Shown piece by piece: positions 45,014 to 57,100 of a stretch of 64,000 nt of DNA. The DNA lies in assembly GCA_961205875.1 (NCBI GenBank), contig OY540821.1:7812001-7876000 (forward strand), read 5' to 3'. The position numbers were made by a program, and so were the translations under genes. The notes under the pieces were generated by a model that searched no databases, was not told where the DNA came from, and saw nothing but the letters and a program-made list of their open reading frames with translations. Within the stretch, counting starts at the first letter, position 1; each line of letters opens with the position of its first letter. The DNA is from Sialis fuliginosa. Its lineage: Eukaryota > Arthropoda > Insecta > Megaloptera > Sialidae.

Positions 45014-48009
45014 TAATATGAACATGAAATTATTAAAACTTTTATTTGAAATAATTTTTTTTTATTGGTTAGAATACAGGTTCAGTTAAAATTAAGAACT
45101 GGACAGTTTTTTGCATGTAACTATAATTAATATTCAAAAAAATATACAGAATGTCCTGTAAGTTAGTACCCATATGAATTTTTTATTATGTTGCGGATAA
45201 AACGGCGGTTACTTTTGGCCTATTATTTTTTCCTATGGATCTAAATTTTGTCTGTATAAGTATCTATAAAAAATAAATGGGAAATTCATGCATAGTTTTA
45301 AAGTCATCTTGTTTTTCTACATGACTACAAAGTTTGGACATCAGCAAAACATTTTTTCTAAATAACAATATTGTTAATATTTGATATCATTGGAAAATAA
45401 TTTAGCAAACTATTTTTTAATCAATCATATTAATAAAGTAGGCACTGGATTGGATTTTAGCTAAATATAATATTCAATGAATTGTATATGTACGAAGTGA
45501 ACTTATATTAATTTTTGAAAAATAATTTTTCAATAGAGAATATACATATTTAGAATATTTACATAACTTTTTTTTTAATTCACAGCAGTTTTTTTTAATT
45601 TCAGAATAAAAAGAAAATATTCCCTTCCATATGATACCAGAAAGTTTCATGACCTCTTAACTATGAAGTCGTGAAAAAATAAAAAATAAATTTATAGCAA
45701 ATAAATTAACAAGTCTTAACTTTCAAATTATCCTGTATATGGAAAATAAATATAAGTACGTACAATTAAATCTTAAACTGATTTTTAAAACAGAAAAATT
45801 GTTTTCTCATAATAACGTACAATTAGGAATGTTAACATTGCAAACAGTTATCCATATACAACAAGATCCATCATTATGAGTTTGAAATAAGCCTTAAGGC
45901 CATCTATTAGTTACTGTGAGATTCGTTCGCGTTTATTTCAAAATCAAATTATTTTTATTTTTATTAGAAAACAACAATTTTTTTCGTAATATACGTATAT
46001 CTGACCTAATTCTTCAATACTTATTGGTTTAATTACATCAATATCACAAATACCATTAAATATAGCTCGAAATAAAGCTTTCGTTTAGTAAAATTCTCAT
46101 TAAGATCGGTTCAGTAGTTTTCATGACATAGTTTAATTAATTACATCAACAACAATGCAGTCGCCATTTTTTTATATTTTTATATAAGTGGCACTGCCGC
46201 TGGAACAAATTTTTAAAAAATTTAAGGGCAGATTTGGAAAGTTGAAACTTGTTTCTTTAAGGCCTTTTAATTGTTTTTTTGATAAAAAATATTCTGAGTA
46301 GTAACCTGCATACTTTTTATTTTTTGTAAAATCTGGGGGAACTTTGGGGGAAATCATATTATGGGATTATTAAAGTGTCTATGTTTTTTAACGTTAAAAG
46401 TATCCCTAAGATATCTGCAAAACTCTGAATCCCTCAAATTTGTTTTAGTCATCTCTTCATTTTGGAGTTTAGTGTACAAAAAACAGATTTTTATAATTGC
46501 ACCTCGTTTCAAACCCGCTCAAAAAACAGGTTCAAAATTTTAGGGGACAGCTGCATGTGTTCAGATAAATTTAATTTTTTTAAATTAAAAAAAAATATAT
46601 ATGTTCGAATTTTATTTTAAGACGCACCTGATTATTTTTTCGTATATTTTTAATTTTTTGACAATTTCAATCTAAATCTAAATTTATGTAAATGACAAAA
46701 TGACATTTATTTAATATGTCAAAGTAAATAAAAATTAAAAAAACAACACGATTTTTGAAAGCAAATTGAGATGAATCTTTGTAAGTTACAATAATTATTT
46801 AACAGATAAATACAAAGTCAATATTCCATATAAAACTAAAAAAATATAATTAAAATATAAAAAAATAGATATCAATAATATTTAAATTTCGCGCTCTAGT
46901 TACTTCCGCCGGTTTATAAACGTTGTATCGTTCATTTGCAATTGCTTATCGTTTATAAATTTTATTCGAGTTTTCGGACTTAATTATTGTTTTTAACGTT
47001 ACATTTACAAACTTAAACTATATTGGTTTGATATTAATATATAATACATCTTATGACTTGTTTTATTTGTGATTAATTTATAAAAACAAAGCCGGCAATG
47101 ACAGTTGATGTACTTTTGCATTATATTGCAATGCGTTTTTTATGATTATTAGGTATCTAATAAATGTGCCGAAGTGTTAATAAGTATATTAATGTGTATA
47201 CATTAAAGTGGTTTTACATGTGTTGTTAATTATGATTTTTAATATTATAATGTAGTTATAGTAAGAAATAAGCAATCTACGATACATCAGCTGTTGCTAT
47301 TGTGTAACTTTTATGGAAGTTATGTATCTAATTTAGTTCGCGTATTTTGTATATATAATTTATACAAACTGAAGTGGTAATTATAATAAAATTTGGTACA
47401 CAAAATAATGTAGTTATATTTTTATAGTTATACTTATCATGTATATGTTGTTTTGGTTATTTTCTTAATATAGTGTAGTGTGTGTGACATTAGTTAAGTT
47501 GTATCTGCATTTATACAAGGAAAAAGAAATTGCATCTCGATCTCAAGTTTGAAATGGTTAGTTTTACTTTTATTAATTTATTTTCTTTCTCTGTTTTATA
47601 CATTATTATAGTGATAGTGTACTAAAATGGTTAATTATGCTTTTTAATTTAGTTTTTTTAATTTATATTATAAAAAATGGCTGATGTTCTTTAACCTTGA
47701 AAATAATTTCCACACGGTTCTGTTGTAGTTCAAAAGTTTAACACTTGCATAGAGGGCGCTGACGTGCTTGATGGAATTTTGATTTTCATTTTGTACAATA
47801 ACATTGAATACAACTAAAAACATACCTATAAGTTATTTTTGTTTTTTTTTTAATAATATAGGCGAAACGCAGACGGTTGATTTTTGGAGTTACCTTCTTT
47901 CAGGGGTTATTTTGAGAAAATTTTTCAACTGCACATATTTTTTTAAATGTTTTTTTGCTTTGTATATTTCTCTCTTACAAGTTATAGTAACCTTTTTTTT
48001 GCTCTACAT
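45014..48009. other. 3 kb of AT-rich DNA, no gene recognised
   Basis: Traces only: 45150-45200 has a single GTCCTGTAAG-type MITE end; 46095-46120 ('AGATCGGTTCAGTAGTTTTC') is retroelement-like. 46890-47000 is less AT-rich (TCGCGCTCTAGTTACTTCCG, CCGGTTTATAAACG). ORFs of 60-91 codons here show no recognisable motif. Confidence 0.5.
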
Positions 48010-48012
48010 TTA

Positions 48013-48346
48013 TGTCCGGTATTATAAAGGAGCTAGCAAGTTTTTGCTAGCTAGCAAGCACTTTCAAATGAGGTATTAATTCTGTGATAATATCTATGGA
48101 TTAGCTATGGAATTTAGAGCAGTGATACTTCAACTTATTGTAACACAGTTGACGACTCTTACTGTACAAAATAATTTTCATAATATCGCCACTATTTTAA
48201 TACCGTTGGTGTTTACGTTCTACGCGTGCGCGAAAATTGCCAAACATTTCATGAAACTATAAGAGAACTTTCAGATAGGCTAGAAACCTCATTTGAAAGT
48301 GCTTGCTAGTTAGCAAATTATGCTAGCTCGTTTATAATACCGGACA
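48013..48346. mobile_element. PIF/Harbinger-like MITE, family C, copy 2
   Basis: TGTCCGGTATTATAAAGGAG and CGTTTATAATACCGGACA are flanked by TTA on both sides (48010-48012 and 48347-48349). The TIRs extend about 60 bp (GCTAGCTAGCAAGCACTTTC, AAATGAGGT). The middle matches the 9700 copy closely but carries about 28 extra bases before the right TIR (ACATTTCATGAAACTATAAG). Confidence 0.85.
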
Positions 48347-48349
48347 TTA

Positions 48350-49150
48350 CACTTGTTTTATATTTTTCTTTCTACTTGCATTTTTTTAACTACACAAATT
48401 AGCTTTTACAACTGCAGTTTTCATTTAGAGAACTGCAAAAAAGCTACAACTACACATTAAAATAGTCCTTGCTTTCTTTAATAACAAAAAAATTGATTGA
48501 TGTGGAAAACTGACATTAAAACGACAATATATATACAGAGTATATAAGAAAGTAAATAAGAATTGTTTGAAGAAAATATGTAATGATAATCAAAATTATA
48601 CAATCACCTACCTCCTTGAAAACCTTCACGCGTGTTTATGCCTTGTTTGTATACAATAAAATTAATATTTAGTATCTAGATTAATATTAATTAACAAATT
48701 TAATGCTATAATTTGCTCATACATATATCAAATTCCTTAACATATAAATAAAATTATTACGGTTATATTTTCTTACATGCAAGATATTAATTTTGTTAAT
48801 AATATTATTCATTAATTCTTTTTTGTATTTTAAAATGCATACAAATAATATCACGCCAGTAATTTAACAATGAGTTACTTTTTCAAGTTAGAATACAGTC
48901 ACACGTAATTTGAAATGGATTGTGGGTGCTGTGATTTAACCAACCAATCAGAAAGCAGCTGTGTGTGTGTTTTTTTTTTGTTTTCTCTATGACGAATAAA
49001 TTGTGATATATTTTACATTTTTTCACGGGTATTTTTTTTTACTTCTGATGCCTGGTTAATAAAGAATTTACTTTAAATCAAAATTCAATCAAAAACTTTC
49101 TACATTGTATTTATTATTAATTTAGTATATCAGTCTAAAAACTGTATATG
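48350..49150. other. AT-rich DNA; GT-rich patch near 48958
   Basis: TGTGTGTGTGTTTTTTTTT follows CAGAAAGCAGC. ATTTGAAATGGATTGTGGG (48909) parallels 33957. No gene seen. Confidence 0.45.
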
Positions 49151-49152
49151 TA

Positions 49153-49193
49153 GGGTCAACTGGGGTAAAAGTGAAACAAAATACAAATCTTTA
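49153..49193 (+). mobile_element. Family B end fragment
   Basis: GGGTCAACTGGGGTAAAAGT, GAAACAAAATACAAATCTTT follows TA and matches the family B left end, then diverges. Confidence 0.65.
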
Positions 49194-49329
49194 AAATTTC
49201 GCTTATTTTTGGCTGCCTATAGTTTTCTCCCCCCTTAAAGTGGGCATTTTCGATTTAGATATTATAATAATAAAGTATAGACAAAATTCAAACAAAGATT
49301 TTAAATGAAATACACGTTTTGAGAGTCAC

Positions 49330-49535
49330 TGAATTGAATACGGACATTATCTCAATGGCGTCTGTGTGTCGGTATGTCTGTCTTTAAACGCTTAGCAGCC
49401 AAAACCATTGAATTTACAAACATGAAATTTTAAAATTTAAATTCTTGTATAAAGTAGATCATAGTTTCAAATTGTGTCAATTTGTTAATCAATCGGAAAT
49501 TGATATTTACTCTTGTTAATTTTTGACGCAGTTCA
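49330..49535 (-). repeat. Family M fragment
   Basis: CTCAATGGCGTCTGTGTGTC, GGTATGTCTGTC and AATCGGAAATTGATATTTAC parallel the 22990-23180 part of family M. Confidence 0.45.
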
Positions 49536-49562
49536 TAATAAAAACGACATATTAAATATATA

Positions 49563-50129
49563 AGGTAAAGGCGCCAGTTATGGCCGCTATAAGAGCAAGT
49601 TTTCGTTTTTTTTTTGGATTAATGGGCTTGTTTTTTGTAATTCTCATGAACTCATGTTACTAATAAAATAAGTAACTCTTTATTTAATCAATTTAATTAC
49701 CGGTCACCAAATATAGTTTGTTTTTTAAATTATAGCCTTTTATTTTGTTCATGTTTTTTCTCCAGTAATGGCAAAGTTAAACCAGTAATAAGCACGTAGT
49801 GATGGACACTTGTTAATGATTACAAAATGATAAGTATTACGACACAAAAGATATAAAAGAAAGAATCGTCAAATTTGAAACAATGTAAAGCAGTTGCTAT
49901 GATAATATAATAATTAATAAATAAATTTTACTAATAATTAGTTTGAATGTCCACCATTTTGACACCTATTGGCCGATTGTCATCAAATCTCGCTGTAAGA
50001 CAGTTGTATATATGTAGATTCATATTCAGAAATGGTAGTAATCAAATATCAACACATATTTCTAATTCAGTACATTTAATTAAAAATTTGCCATTACTGG
50101 GGTTCTTGCCAAGACTGGTACCACTACCT
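49563..50129 (-). mobile_element. Family A MITE, longest complete copy
   Basis: AGGTAAAGGCGCCAGTTATG and CAAGACTGGTACCACTACCT are the ends, each next to TA. It contains the asymmetric GGCCGCTATAAGAGCAAG next to the left end, which only some copies keep. At 567 bp it is the best model for the family. Confidence 0.85.
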
Positions 50130-50306
50130 TATATGTAAGTTGTAGAAAATATCATGTATTTATCATTTGTGTTCTATCCATTTTACAAGCAGGTATAATT
50201 AACAGTTTTAAGGGTATTTTGTTATAAAAGTCTTAATTTAGAAGTAAATCAACAAAAAGTGAATTTAATTGTTTTTGGCAAGTGAGGCACTCATGAATTA
50301 TTTTTA

Positions 50307-51186
50307 TCCTTAATATATATAAAGCTCAACGTCTCTCTGTCTGTCTGTCTGTCTGTCCGTTAGTTACCTTATCACTCGAGAACCACTTATCCGATTGACG
50401 TGTTTTTTTTTTAATTCATAGGTACGTTCTCTGGCCAGGTTATAGGCTATATTTTTTTAGGTTAGATAACATAACAACTAAGCAGTGACAATAATAGTAA
50501 ATCAAGTCGGAAAAATTTTTGCCGTCGGCGCGCTGTTTTGTAATACGCTGCCTAAACCGTTCAATATAGAACAAAATAATGTAATAAAGAATTGTGTAGA
50601 ATCAAAAGTTCTTCAATTAAGTCCGCGACACCATATGTCTAACTTTTATATTTTAGCCACAATGACTGCTTTTATGTTACAAAAAAAACATAAAATATTT
50701 GGGTTCTGTTTACATGGACTTATGACCTGCAAAACATTAATCCATATCGAAATAAATGATTTTATCGTCATAAGCACTTAATGTAGATATAGTTTGCCCT
50801 TTACAGCATCCAATTTGGTCGTATAGTTTAGAAAATATCTTAAAATATATTTATAAAGGTAACATCTTAAATGTATGGTGTCGTGCCGCATCGAAGCGAT
50901 GTACATCAGACTGGATTCGTGTACGCTCGGTAGATATTCGGAGTCCCTCGGCTGATCGTTTGTGTTTATTTTGTTTTCAATAATTAACATTTAAATTTAA
51001 ACAGAACACAAATTATTTGTACTTTTTTCTTCTGATTCGTTTTTGTTAGGTAATTTAGGTATTGATAAATTATTATTACAATAATAACTAATCGTGTTTG
51101 TACTTAATTAATTAAACTATATTTTTCAAAAATCCTAAACAATAATTCCGTAGTCTACGCGAGCGAAGCCGCGTGGGCCCAGCTAG
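50307..51186 (+). mobile_element. Complete Helitron, family 2, non-autonomous
   Basis: It begins TCCTTAATATATATAAAGCT after host A and ends with a clear hairpin (CTACGCGAGCGAAGCCGCGT), GGGCCCAGCTAG, followed by host T. No target duplication is present, as expected. The early part has the CTCTGTCTGTCTGTCTGTCT run and TTATCACTCGAGAACCACTT block shared with the minus-strand copy at 18557. A 98-codon ORF inside (50485-50781) matches no Rep/helicase motif I know. It may be a chance reading or captured sequence. Confidence 0.85.
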
Positions 51187-52110
51187 TTTTCTATAAAAAT
51201 AAAACAAAAATGTTTGTCCGTTAATCTATAGAACCGTTTTTAATATACCATTAATTTTATCACGTATCCAAAGAACACAGGGCAAGAAAAATTGTTTAAT
51301 TTTTTTGTCAGTTAGTTTCGGTCGCTCTGTCGGAATTTTTTACTTCGGTCCATGTGATTTTATGGAATTCATCACGTTCACAGTTCTTTAGTTTTACAAG
51401 AAGTGAATAAAGCAAGGAATTCAAATACTTATAAAAAATACAAACCTGGGTTAAGAATTGCATTGTTCCTTCGATTGTTAAAAATAATAGAGAAATACGT
51501 GAAAGAGGGGATCTTCCATTAAAATCCAGTGGTATTCAAACTTCTACGTCGTTTGTAACCGTCTAGCTGATGATATCTAATATGGAAAACGTTTTAGGAA
51601 GTAAAAAAAATGAACAAGATACATGAAACTAAAAAAACGAAAACTCCAAAACTTGTCAAGCCTATTTTTTATTACAAAAAATTTAAATGTTATAAAATAT
51701 ATGTGTATTAGTAGAGGAGATTAAGCAAAAATCTTAATTATTTAACAACAAATAGTAAATTAAATCGAAAAACATTTTTTTTAAAACATAACTTACACTT
51801 TTCCAAATGACTTTAATGTCAGGTATTATAAAAAAATCTCTACAACAAAATCAAAGTTTTAACGCTATCTAAAAGGAGTCAAATCGTTATAAATTTATTC
51901 GGGATTGATATAACATTGTAAATACTATGCATTCAATGATGTACATATCTATCACCACCGCTTTTATACCGCTGATTTCGACTTACCGCTCATGCAGTTA
52001 GGTCATTCATATATCCAGTAGGCTGTCATTTATATTTAATACCCCGCAGATAGCATTAGCTTAGCTTTTGTCCGAGAGCAAATTATTTTACCGAAGAAAA
52101 AAATTTACTC
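51187..52110. other. AT-rich DNA; possible second Helitron start
   Basis: TCTATAAAAATAAAACAAAA begins 4 bp after the Helitron end and resembles a Helitron 5' end. No matching 3' end was found. At 51821 AATGTCAGGTATTATAAAAA is family C-like, and 'GCAGATAGCATTAGCTTAGC' (52047) echoes 63540. Confidence 0.4.
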
Positions 52111-52356
52111 AGATTTCAAAATTTTAAATTGATCTTTCCGTTTCAAAACAAACACTTTTCGTTCCGTGTCTGTCTGTCTGTCCGTGTATCCGTGTGTCTG
52201 TTCCCTGTAGCCTTGTCACACGCATAACTCATGAACCATTGAACCGATATTATTGAAACTTGGTTGGATGGTTAGGTCTGGCTTGAGGATGGTTCCATTT
52301 CAAAATCATCAAAATCGTGTGAAAGAGGGAGGGGTGATATCCCAAAATATTTTTTT
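52111..52356 (+). repeat. Family K repeat, copy 1
   Basis: AGATTTCAAAATTTTAAATT, GTTCCGTGTCTGTCTGTCTG, CTTGTCACACGCATAACTCA, ACTTGGTTGGATGG and AAAATCGTGTGAAAGAGGGA define it. The copy at 54464 lacks about 90 bp of the middle. Class unknown; the CATAACTCA and GAACCATTGAACCGATATTA phrasing resembles retroelement tails. Confidence 0.6.
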
Positions 52357-53834
52357 TTCAAAAAAGGTACACGGATTCCTATCCATTAACATAAGGGTTA
52401 CACGGTTTTGATGAGTATGGGACTTTGTTTTCTTGAAATTCTTCACTAATCTAGTATTTTAATATAAAAATTAGTAAATCTGCGAAATGTAGTTACATTG
52501 GCAACTGACAACGAGTGACTGATATACAGAATTCTGAACAACGTTACATATTTTTACGACATATTTTCACATAAAACGACACAATTAAAACAAATAGCAC
52601 ACACATCAAAAACACGTCGTGTTCAACATATATTCAAATAAAAATAAAATAAAACTGAAACAAAAGCTTACTTTAGCAAATTATCGTATTTAAATACGTC
52701 AAAGCGAGTAGCGGGAGATTTCTGTGCTTGTGGGCAGATGTCGAGGTGGCTGTGGAACATCAGGGTTGGTCAGTGTTGGCTTTATGTATTTTAGACTTTA
52801 AAGTGAAACAGATAGAATTACGAGTACATACGGACACCTCTTTGTCTAGTCAGTTCTGATTGGAAGAGTAGAGAAAATATCCTCTACTCTTTTTATAGAT
52901 TGTACATATATACTTGCTGAATTTTTTACTTATAGACATTTGTTCTCTCTACATGATGTCATTTAATTACCTTAAATGATGTTATTTATAAGAAAAAATC
53001 AAAATTAAAAATCGAAAAATTGTCGTTTTTATCCAAATTTGAAGGTGAAAATTAACTATAACAAGTAAGAACCTATATTCTATTATGTAGAGCAGATAAA
53101 AATATATAAGTAAAAAATTTAGCAAAATTTTAATATCAACACGTGAAAGTTTATAAAAAATTATAACATACAATTTTTACATTTTCGTTCATAACAAATC
53201 TAAAAATGCATAAAAAAGCTTCTAATTAACGTTAAAAAATTCAGTATTCGTTTCTTAAGATACATGCATTTTTTCTGAATTTTTGGATTATATTTAAATT
53301 GTTTATTTCAATTGTTTGTTAAGCCAGCGCGCTCGGTTTATTTCTCGAGTCGCGCAAAAAACGTGCCATTTTGATGCGGGCACTTGGGTATCTCTCACGC
53401 CAAAACTGAAAAAGTTAGACGTATGCTTTCGTTGGCTTTTTGGTAGGAAATTTTGTGACTCACAAGAAAGGTTCTGAGGCATTTTTTCGTATATTACTTA
53501 GTTCTCGCTACGTAAATCGTAACAGATAAAAAAATGCATTTTTTACCATGGTATTCATGAAACTTTGATAATTGTTTATAAATTATTTAAACAATTGCGC
53601 AATATTTCATATATGCACCAATGTTCTTTATGATGCAATGAAGAAACCTGCACTGACCAAATTTTTTTTTTCATATAAGAATTAATGCAAGTGATCACAT
53701 GGGAATCTTCATAACGTTACTGGTCTATAATATTATTATTTAGTAATTTTTTTTGTTTATTGGTAATATATTGACTTTATCTAGCTCTGAAATTTTTGCA
53801 ATTTTTTTTTAATGCTCATGAAGAGGAGCGCATT
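52357..53834. other. AT-rich DNA, no gene recognised
   Basis: A less AT-rich patch at 52700-52790 (GAGTAGCGGGAGATTTCTGT, GATGTCGAGGTGGCTGTGGA) and another at 53318-53415 (GCCAGCGCGCTCGG, TCTCGAGTCGCGCAAAAAAC) stand out but have no identifiable product. Confidence 0.45.
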
Positions 53835-53878
53835 ATTGTTAGTAGCCCACGGGCGCCTAACATCTTAGGACGGTCCTG
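53835..53878 (-). mobile_element. hAT-like end, partner not found
   Basis: CCCACGGGCGCCTAACATCT, TAGGACGGTCCTG reads on the minus strand as CAGGACCGTCCTAAGATG, a hAT-type end. No left partner was located. Confidence 0.45.
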
Positions 53879-54269
53879 AGTTGCATTCATTATAAAATCA
53901 AACTCTCGTTGTTTGCGATTTTCGAAAAAAATATTTATTCGCTAAAAATATTCTAACAATGGCAACTAGAAAAATTGCCGTCTACTAAATTCTAAGGCAA
54001 GGTAATTTTTTTAAACCCTGGAATACATGGGTTGCAATGGGGTATGGGAGTTCGTGAGAGGGGGGGAGGAGTGGTAATGGGGCAACTTCAAACAGTCAAA
54101 CAATACAGTAACCAATTTGTGACGGCGGTCGATCAAAAAGTCAAAAGTGTCTACCATTTTTGTGCGACAAAATTGCATTATAACAAGACAAAATATATAC
54201 ATATGCATGCACTGACGGAAGTGAGTACTAACGATCTCGACGCAGGAGTGTAATAAAAGCATTTAAGAT
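53879..54269. other. Unassigned; GC-richer patch with opposed ORFs
   Basis: 54030-54260 (GGTATGGGAGTTCGTGAGAG, GACGGCGGTCGATC) is less AT-rich. Overlapping ORFs of 73 and 83 codons occur on opposite strands. Neither shows a motif, and mirrored openness argues against a real gene. Confidence 0.35.
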
Positions 54270-54325
54270 AGAAAATGTAACATTGGGTAAATTAGAAGTG
54301 TTGTAGTAACCTTTGGACATTATCA
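54270..54325 (+). mobile_element. Family F fragment
   Basis: AACATTGGGTAAATTAGAAG, TGTTGTAGTAACCTTTGG matches part of the family F arm (5050). Confidence 0.55.
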
Positions 54326-54463
54326 GATTGTTTTAAGGTGGCATGCATAAAACTAGACTATATAACAAACATTTTAAAATTTCTATGATTTATAGTTTCA
54401 TATAAATATCGAAGATACGAGAAGCTTTGTGATCGTTTTAAAATGAGACAAAAAAATTGTTCT

Positions 54464-54618
54464 TCGATTTCAAAATTTTAAATTGATTTCGGTTTCAGGT
54501 CAAGACAAACACTTGTCGTTCCGTGTCTGTCTGTCTGTCGTTCCCCGAAATTCTTGTCACACACATAACTCATTCAAAATCGTGTGTAAGGGGGAGGGGT
54601 GACATTCCAATCTTTTTT
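54464..54618 (+). repeat. Family K repeat, copy 2 (deleted)
   Basis: TCGATTTCAAAATTTTAAAT, CGTTCCGTGTCTGTCTGTCT, CTTGTCACACACATAACTCA then directly CAAAATCGTGTGTAAGGGGG, so the middle of copy 1 is absent. Confidence 0.6.
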
Positions 54619-55406
54619 ATAGAGCATTCAATTTCCTATAATATAGGTTTACAACGTTTGTTGTAAAATATTACCCTTACAAAGATTTATCTCAATTTGC
54701 TTTAAAAAACATTTTGACGTTTGCGTAAATTTAGATTTAGATTGAAATTATCAAAAAATATAAATTATACCAAAAAATAATCAGATCGTTTTATGAAAAA
54801 TTTCGAACTAATATGTTTTAGTAAAACTGTATAACAATTAAATGGTTAACCAATGCCAGGCAATTTATCTGAACACTTTATCGGTTTTTATTTAAATTGT
54901 TCAATAATTAACTACTTTTGGTGAATTTAGCACGAGGAAGCACTGTGCATTCACTTGACAAATATTTTTTTATTTATCCATAATGAGTAACTACGTAGGT
55001 ACATATGGCAATTTTTGAAATTGCATACACAATAAAATAAACGCTTTAAATAACTAGAAAAATTACCGCATAAGTAGAGTAAGATGTAAATATACGTGTC
55101 CTCTCCTTTCAACACATAAATTATGGAACTTAGAAGTAAAGCACGAAGTTGGTGACATGACTGATTAGATAATTATATTGACATTGCATAAAGAATGCGT
55201 GCATACATGTTACACAAATACAGTCTACCTAACTGTACATGAATAGCGTGCTGAAGTCAAATCAGATCTAATATAGAAAATAATACAAATTTAAAAAAAA
55301 TATTATATGTGAAAGCTTTTACTGTTTTTTTAATCAATATTTTAATAGGCATTTTCTTAATCTATTCGTCATGAATACGGCAAATGAAATTAAAATTTAT
55401 AAAATA
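54619..55406. other. AT-rich DNA, nothing recognised
   Basis: The phrase AAATTTAGATTTAGATTGAA (54726) is the complement of text at 46664-46685, with further loosely matching sequence around it, suggesting an old inverted repeat pair. Not resolved further. Confidence 0.4.
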
Positions 55407-55790
55407 CTAGTTATTACCCGTGGTATCGCTTGTATTGATTTTGAAACCCCCATCTCCATGATATTTTTTCAGCCGGATCGAATGAAACTAATTACAGCCA
55501 TTTATATGTCAAAAGGGGTGAAATACAAATTTGGTTTTCATTCATTATGCAAAATCGTAAATATCTCCGCTCTTATGCGAGATAGGGGGTTGTACCCCCA
55601 TAGTATTTTTTTCCGCCGGATCGAATAAAACCAATTAGAACCCTTCATATGTGACGGGGGGTGAAATATTAATTAATTTGGAGTACTCACTATGACAAAC
55701 ATTTCCCCCAAAAATAATTCAAATCGGTACATTTTTACAGTAGTTATCGTGAACGAAAGAAAATTTTACATTCAGACACACACACGCACA
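55407..55790 (-). mobile_element. Helitron-like element, third family
   Basis: CTAG (55407-55410) preceded by host A and followed by TTATTACCCGTGGTATCGCT reads on the minus strand as a CTAG-terminated Helitron 3' end. The body has two related segments (TTTCAGCCGGATCGAATGAA; TTCCGCCGGATCGAATAAAA) about 145 bp apart, each followed by CATTTATATGTC/CTTCATATGTG and GGGGTGAAATA. The other end near the CACACACACG run is approximate. The 85- and 78-codon ORFs are repeat-derived. Confidence 0.5.
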
Positions 55791-56113
55791 GCCGTCATGA
55801 GTAAATCAACTTTCCTTTACGTTTTGAAGTTAGTACAATCAGAATTTGCTCTTATCTTGTACACGATTTTTCGATGGTATTACAATACTTACATTTCTTC
55901 AGAACATGGAAGTAAAAATAAATGTTGACTGTTCCTAAGTTCTTAAAAATAATTATTTAATATAATAGATAAAAAAATATTCTTTTTACTATTACAAAAA
56001 AAAGTAATATTCGCAAAAATATCCGCACTTTTTCTTGCGAATGTTAAAAAAATGTGCGAATATTCGTGAATGCGAATGCGAATATTCGTTACATCACTAG
56101 AATGTATGTATAT
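55791..56113. other. AT-rich DNA; GCGAATATTCG words
   Basis: At 56030-56095, AATGTGCGAATATTCGTGAA, TGCGAATGCGAATATTCGTT contains repeated palindromic GAATATTCG words, probably a decayed MITE end. No gene. Confidence 0.45.
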
Positions 56114-56121
56114 GTTAGGTG

Positions 56122-56353
56122 TAGGGTGACCAGATTTTAGATTTGGTAAACCCTGAGATGTAAATGAAGACCCCTTTTTTATTTTTATTTTATTCTTTTT
56201 ATTTTTATTTTCATAAAATTTTTTACCGTAATCTGCACTTTTGTGTATCCTGCTCTATTTTTGACGACCTTTTTTGCGCCTAAACCCGTAGCCCGGAGAT
56301 CCAGTATGCAAAACCTGAGACTCCGGGTCAAAACCGGAGACCTGGTCACCCTA
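56122..56353. mobile_element. hAT-like MITE, 232 bp
   Basis: TAGGGTGACCAGATTTTAGA and GGAGACCTGGTCACCCTA form the TIR. The flanks GTTAGGTG (56114-56121 and 56354-56361) are an exact 8-bp duplication. It is an inverted relative of 18854-19110. Confidence 0.9.
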
Positions 56354-56361
56354 GTTAGGTG

Positions 56362-56844
56362 ACATTTTATACATATTATAAAAACTATAGTTTATACAGA
56401 ATATATAAGTACGTATTTTTTCAAAGATTTTACAAATGATATTTACACATAAGTTTTATAGGAATTATTTATTTTTATTTAATGGTGTGCATATCTCCAT
56501 TTTCTCTATCTTTTATATTCAAATTTGGAAAGACGATAAAAATAATAATAAAACTAAAACCATAGCAGTTAGACACCTAGAACAAAAACTATTAATTTTT
56601 ATTATTTTATTTTGACCACAACGTGTTTAAATTACGTCCTGTAATATCATACCCATTACATATTTGTTTCTACTAATAAACGTCAAATTAAAATCTATAT
56701 AAATCAGACGAGTAATTAGTGGGAGATTGTGACACATTGCATGGGTTCTAAAACACAACTTAATGTGACAACTAACAAGTAAAATTCATTTTTATTTACT
56801 TATTGTTTGGTTTCTATTTAAGCAGAACAATAGCCATTTTAAAA
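56362..56844. other. AT-rich DNA, nothing recognised
   Basis: No paired ends or ORF. Confidence 0.5.
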
Positions 56845-57100
56845 TACTTGTGTAGGTGGTAAACATTGGACACAGAACAACATACAACATTGTGCATCTT
56901 CAGTAGGGTAAAGACGGATATAATGAGGCATGCGTTAATTTAAACCGTTCAGTAGCCAAGGTGGTTTACTATACTTGTGTAGGTGGTAAACATTGGATAT
57001 AGAAAAACACACAGGATTGTAAATCTTCAGTAGGGTAAAGAAGGGTAAAGTGAAACATACATAAATTCAAACCGTTTAGTAGTAGCCATGTTAGTTGACT
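56845..57100. repeat. Tandem duplication, period about 127 bp
   Basis: TACTTGTGTAGGTGGTAAAC occurs at 56845 and 56972; each is followed by CTTCAGTAGGGTAAAGA and AAACCGTT(C/T)AGTAG. The two units have diverged noticeably. Confidence 0.7.

Noticed and set aside
47490..47570. Possible first exon with splice donor (AAATGGTTAGT)
   Set aside because: No acceptor or coding exon downstream and no clear promoter; a GT-containing word is expected by chance.
40119..50138. Similar short proteins at 40119-40307 and 49947-50138 as a gene family
   Set aside because: Both are the same frame of family A MITEs; the similarity is repeat-derived.
50485..50781. 98-codon ORF as a possible Helitron Rep or captured gene
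   Set aside because: No Rep HUH, helicase or zinc-finger motif is visible; kept only as a question in the Helitron finding.
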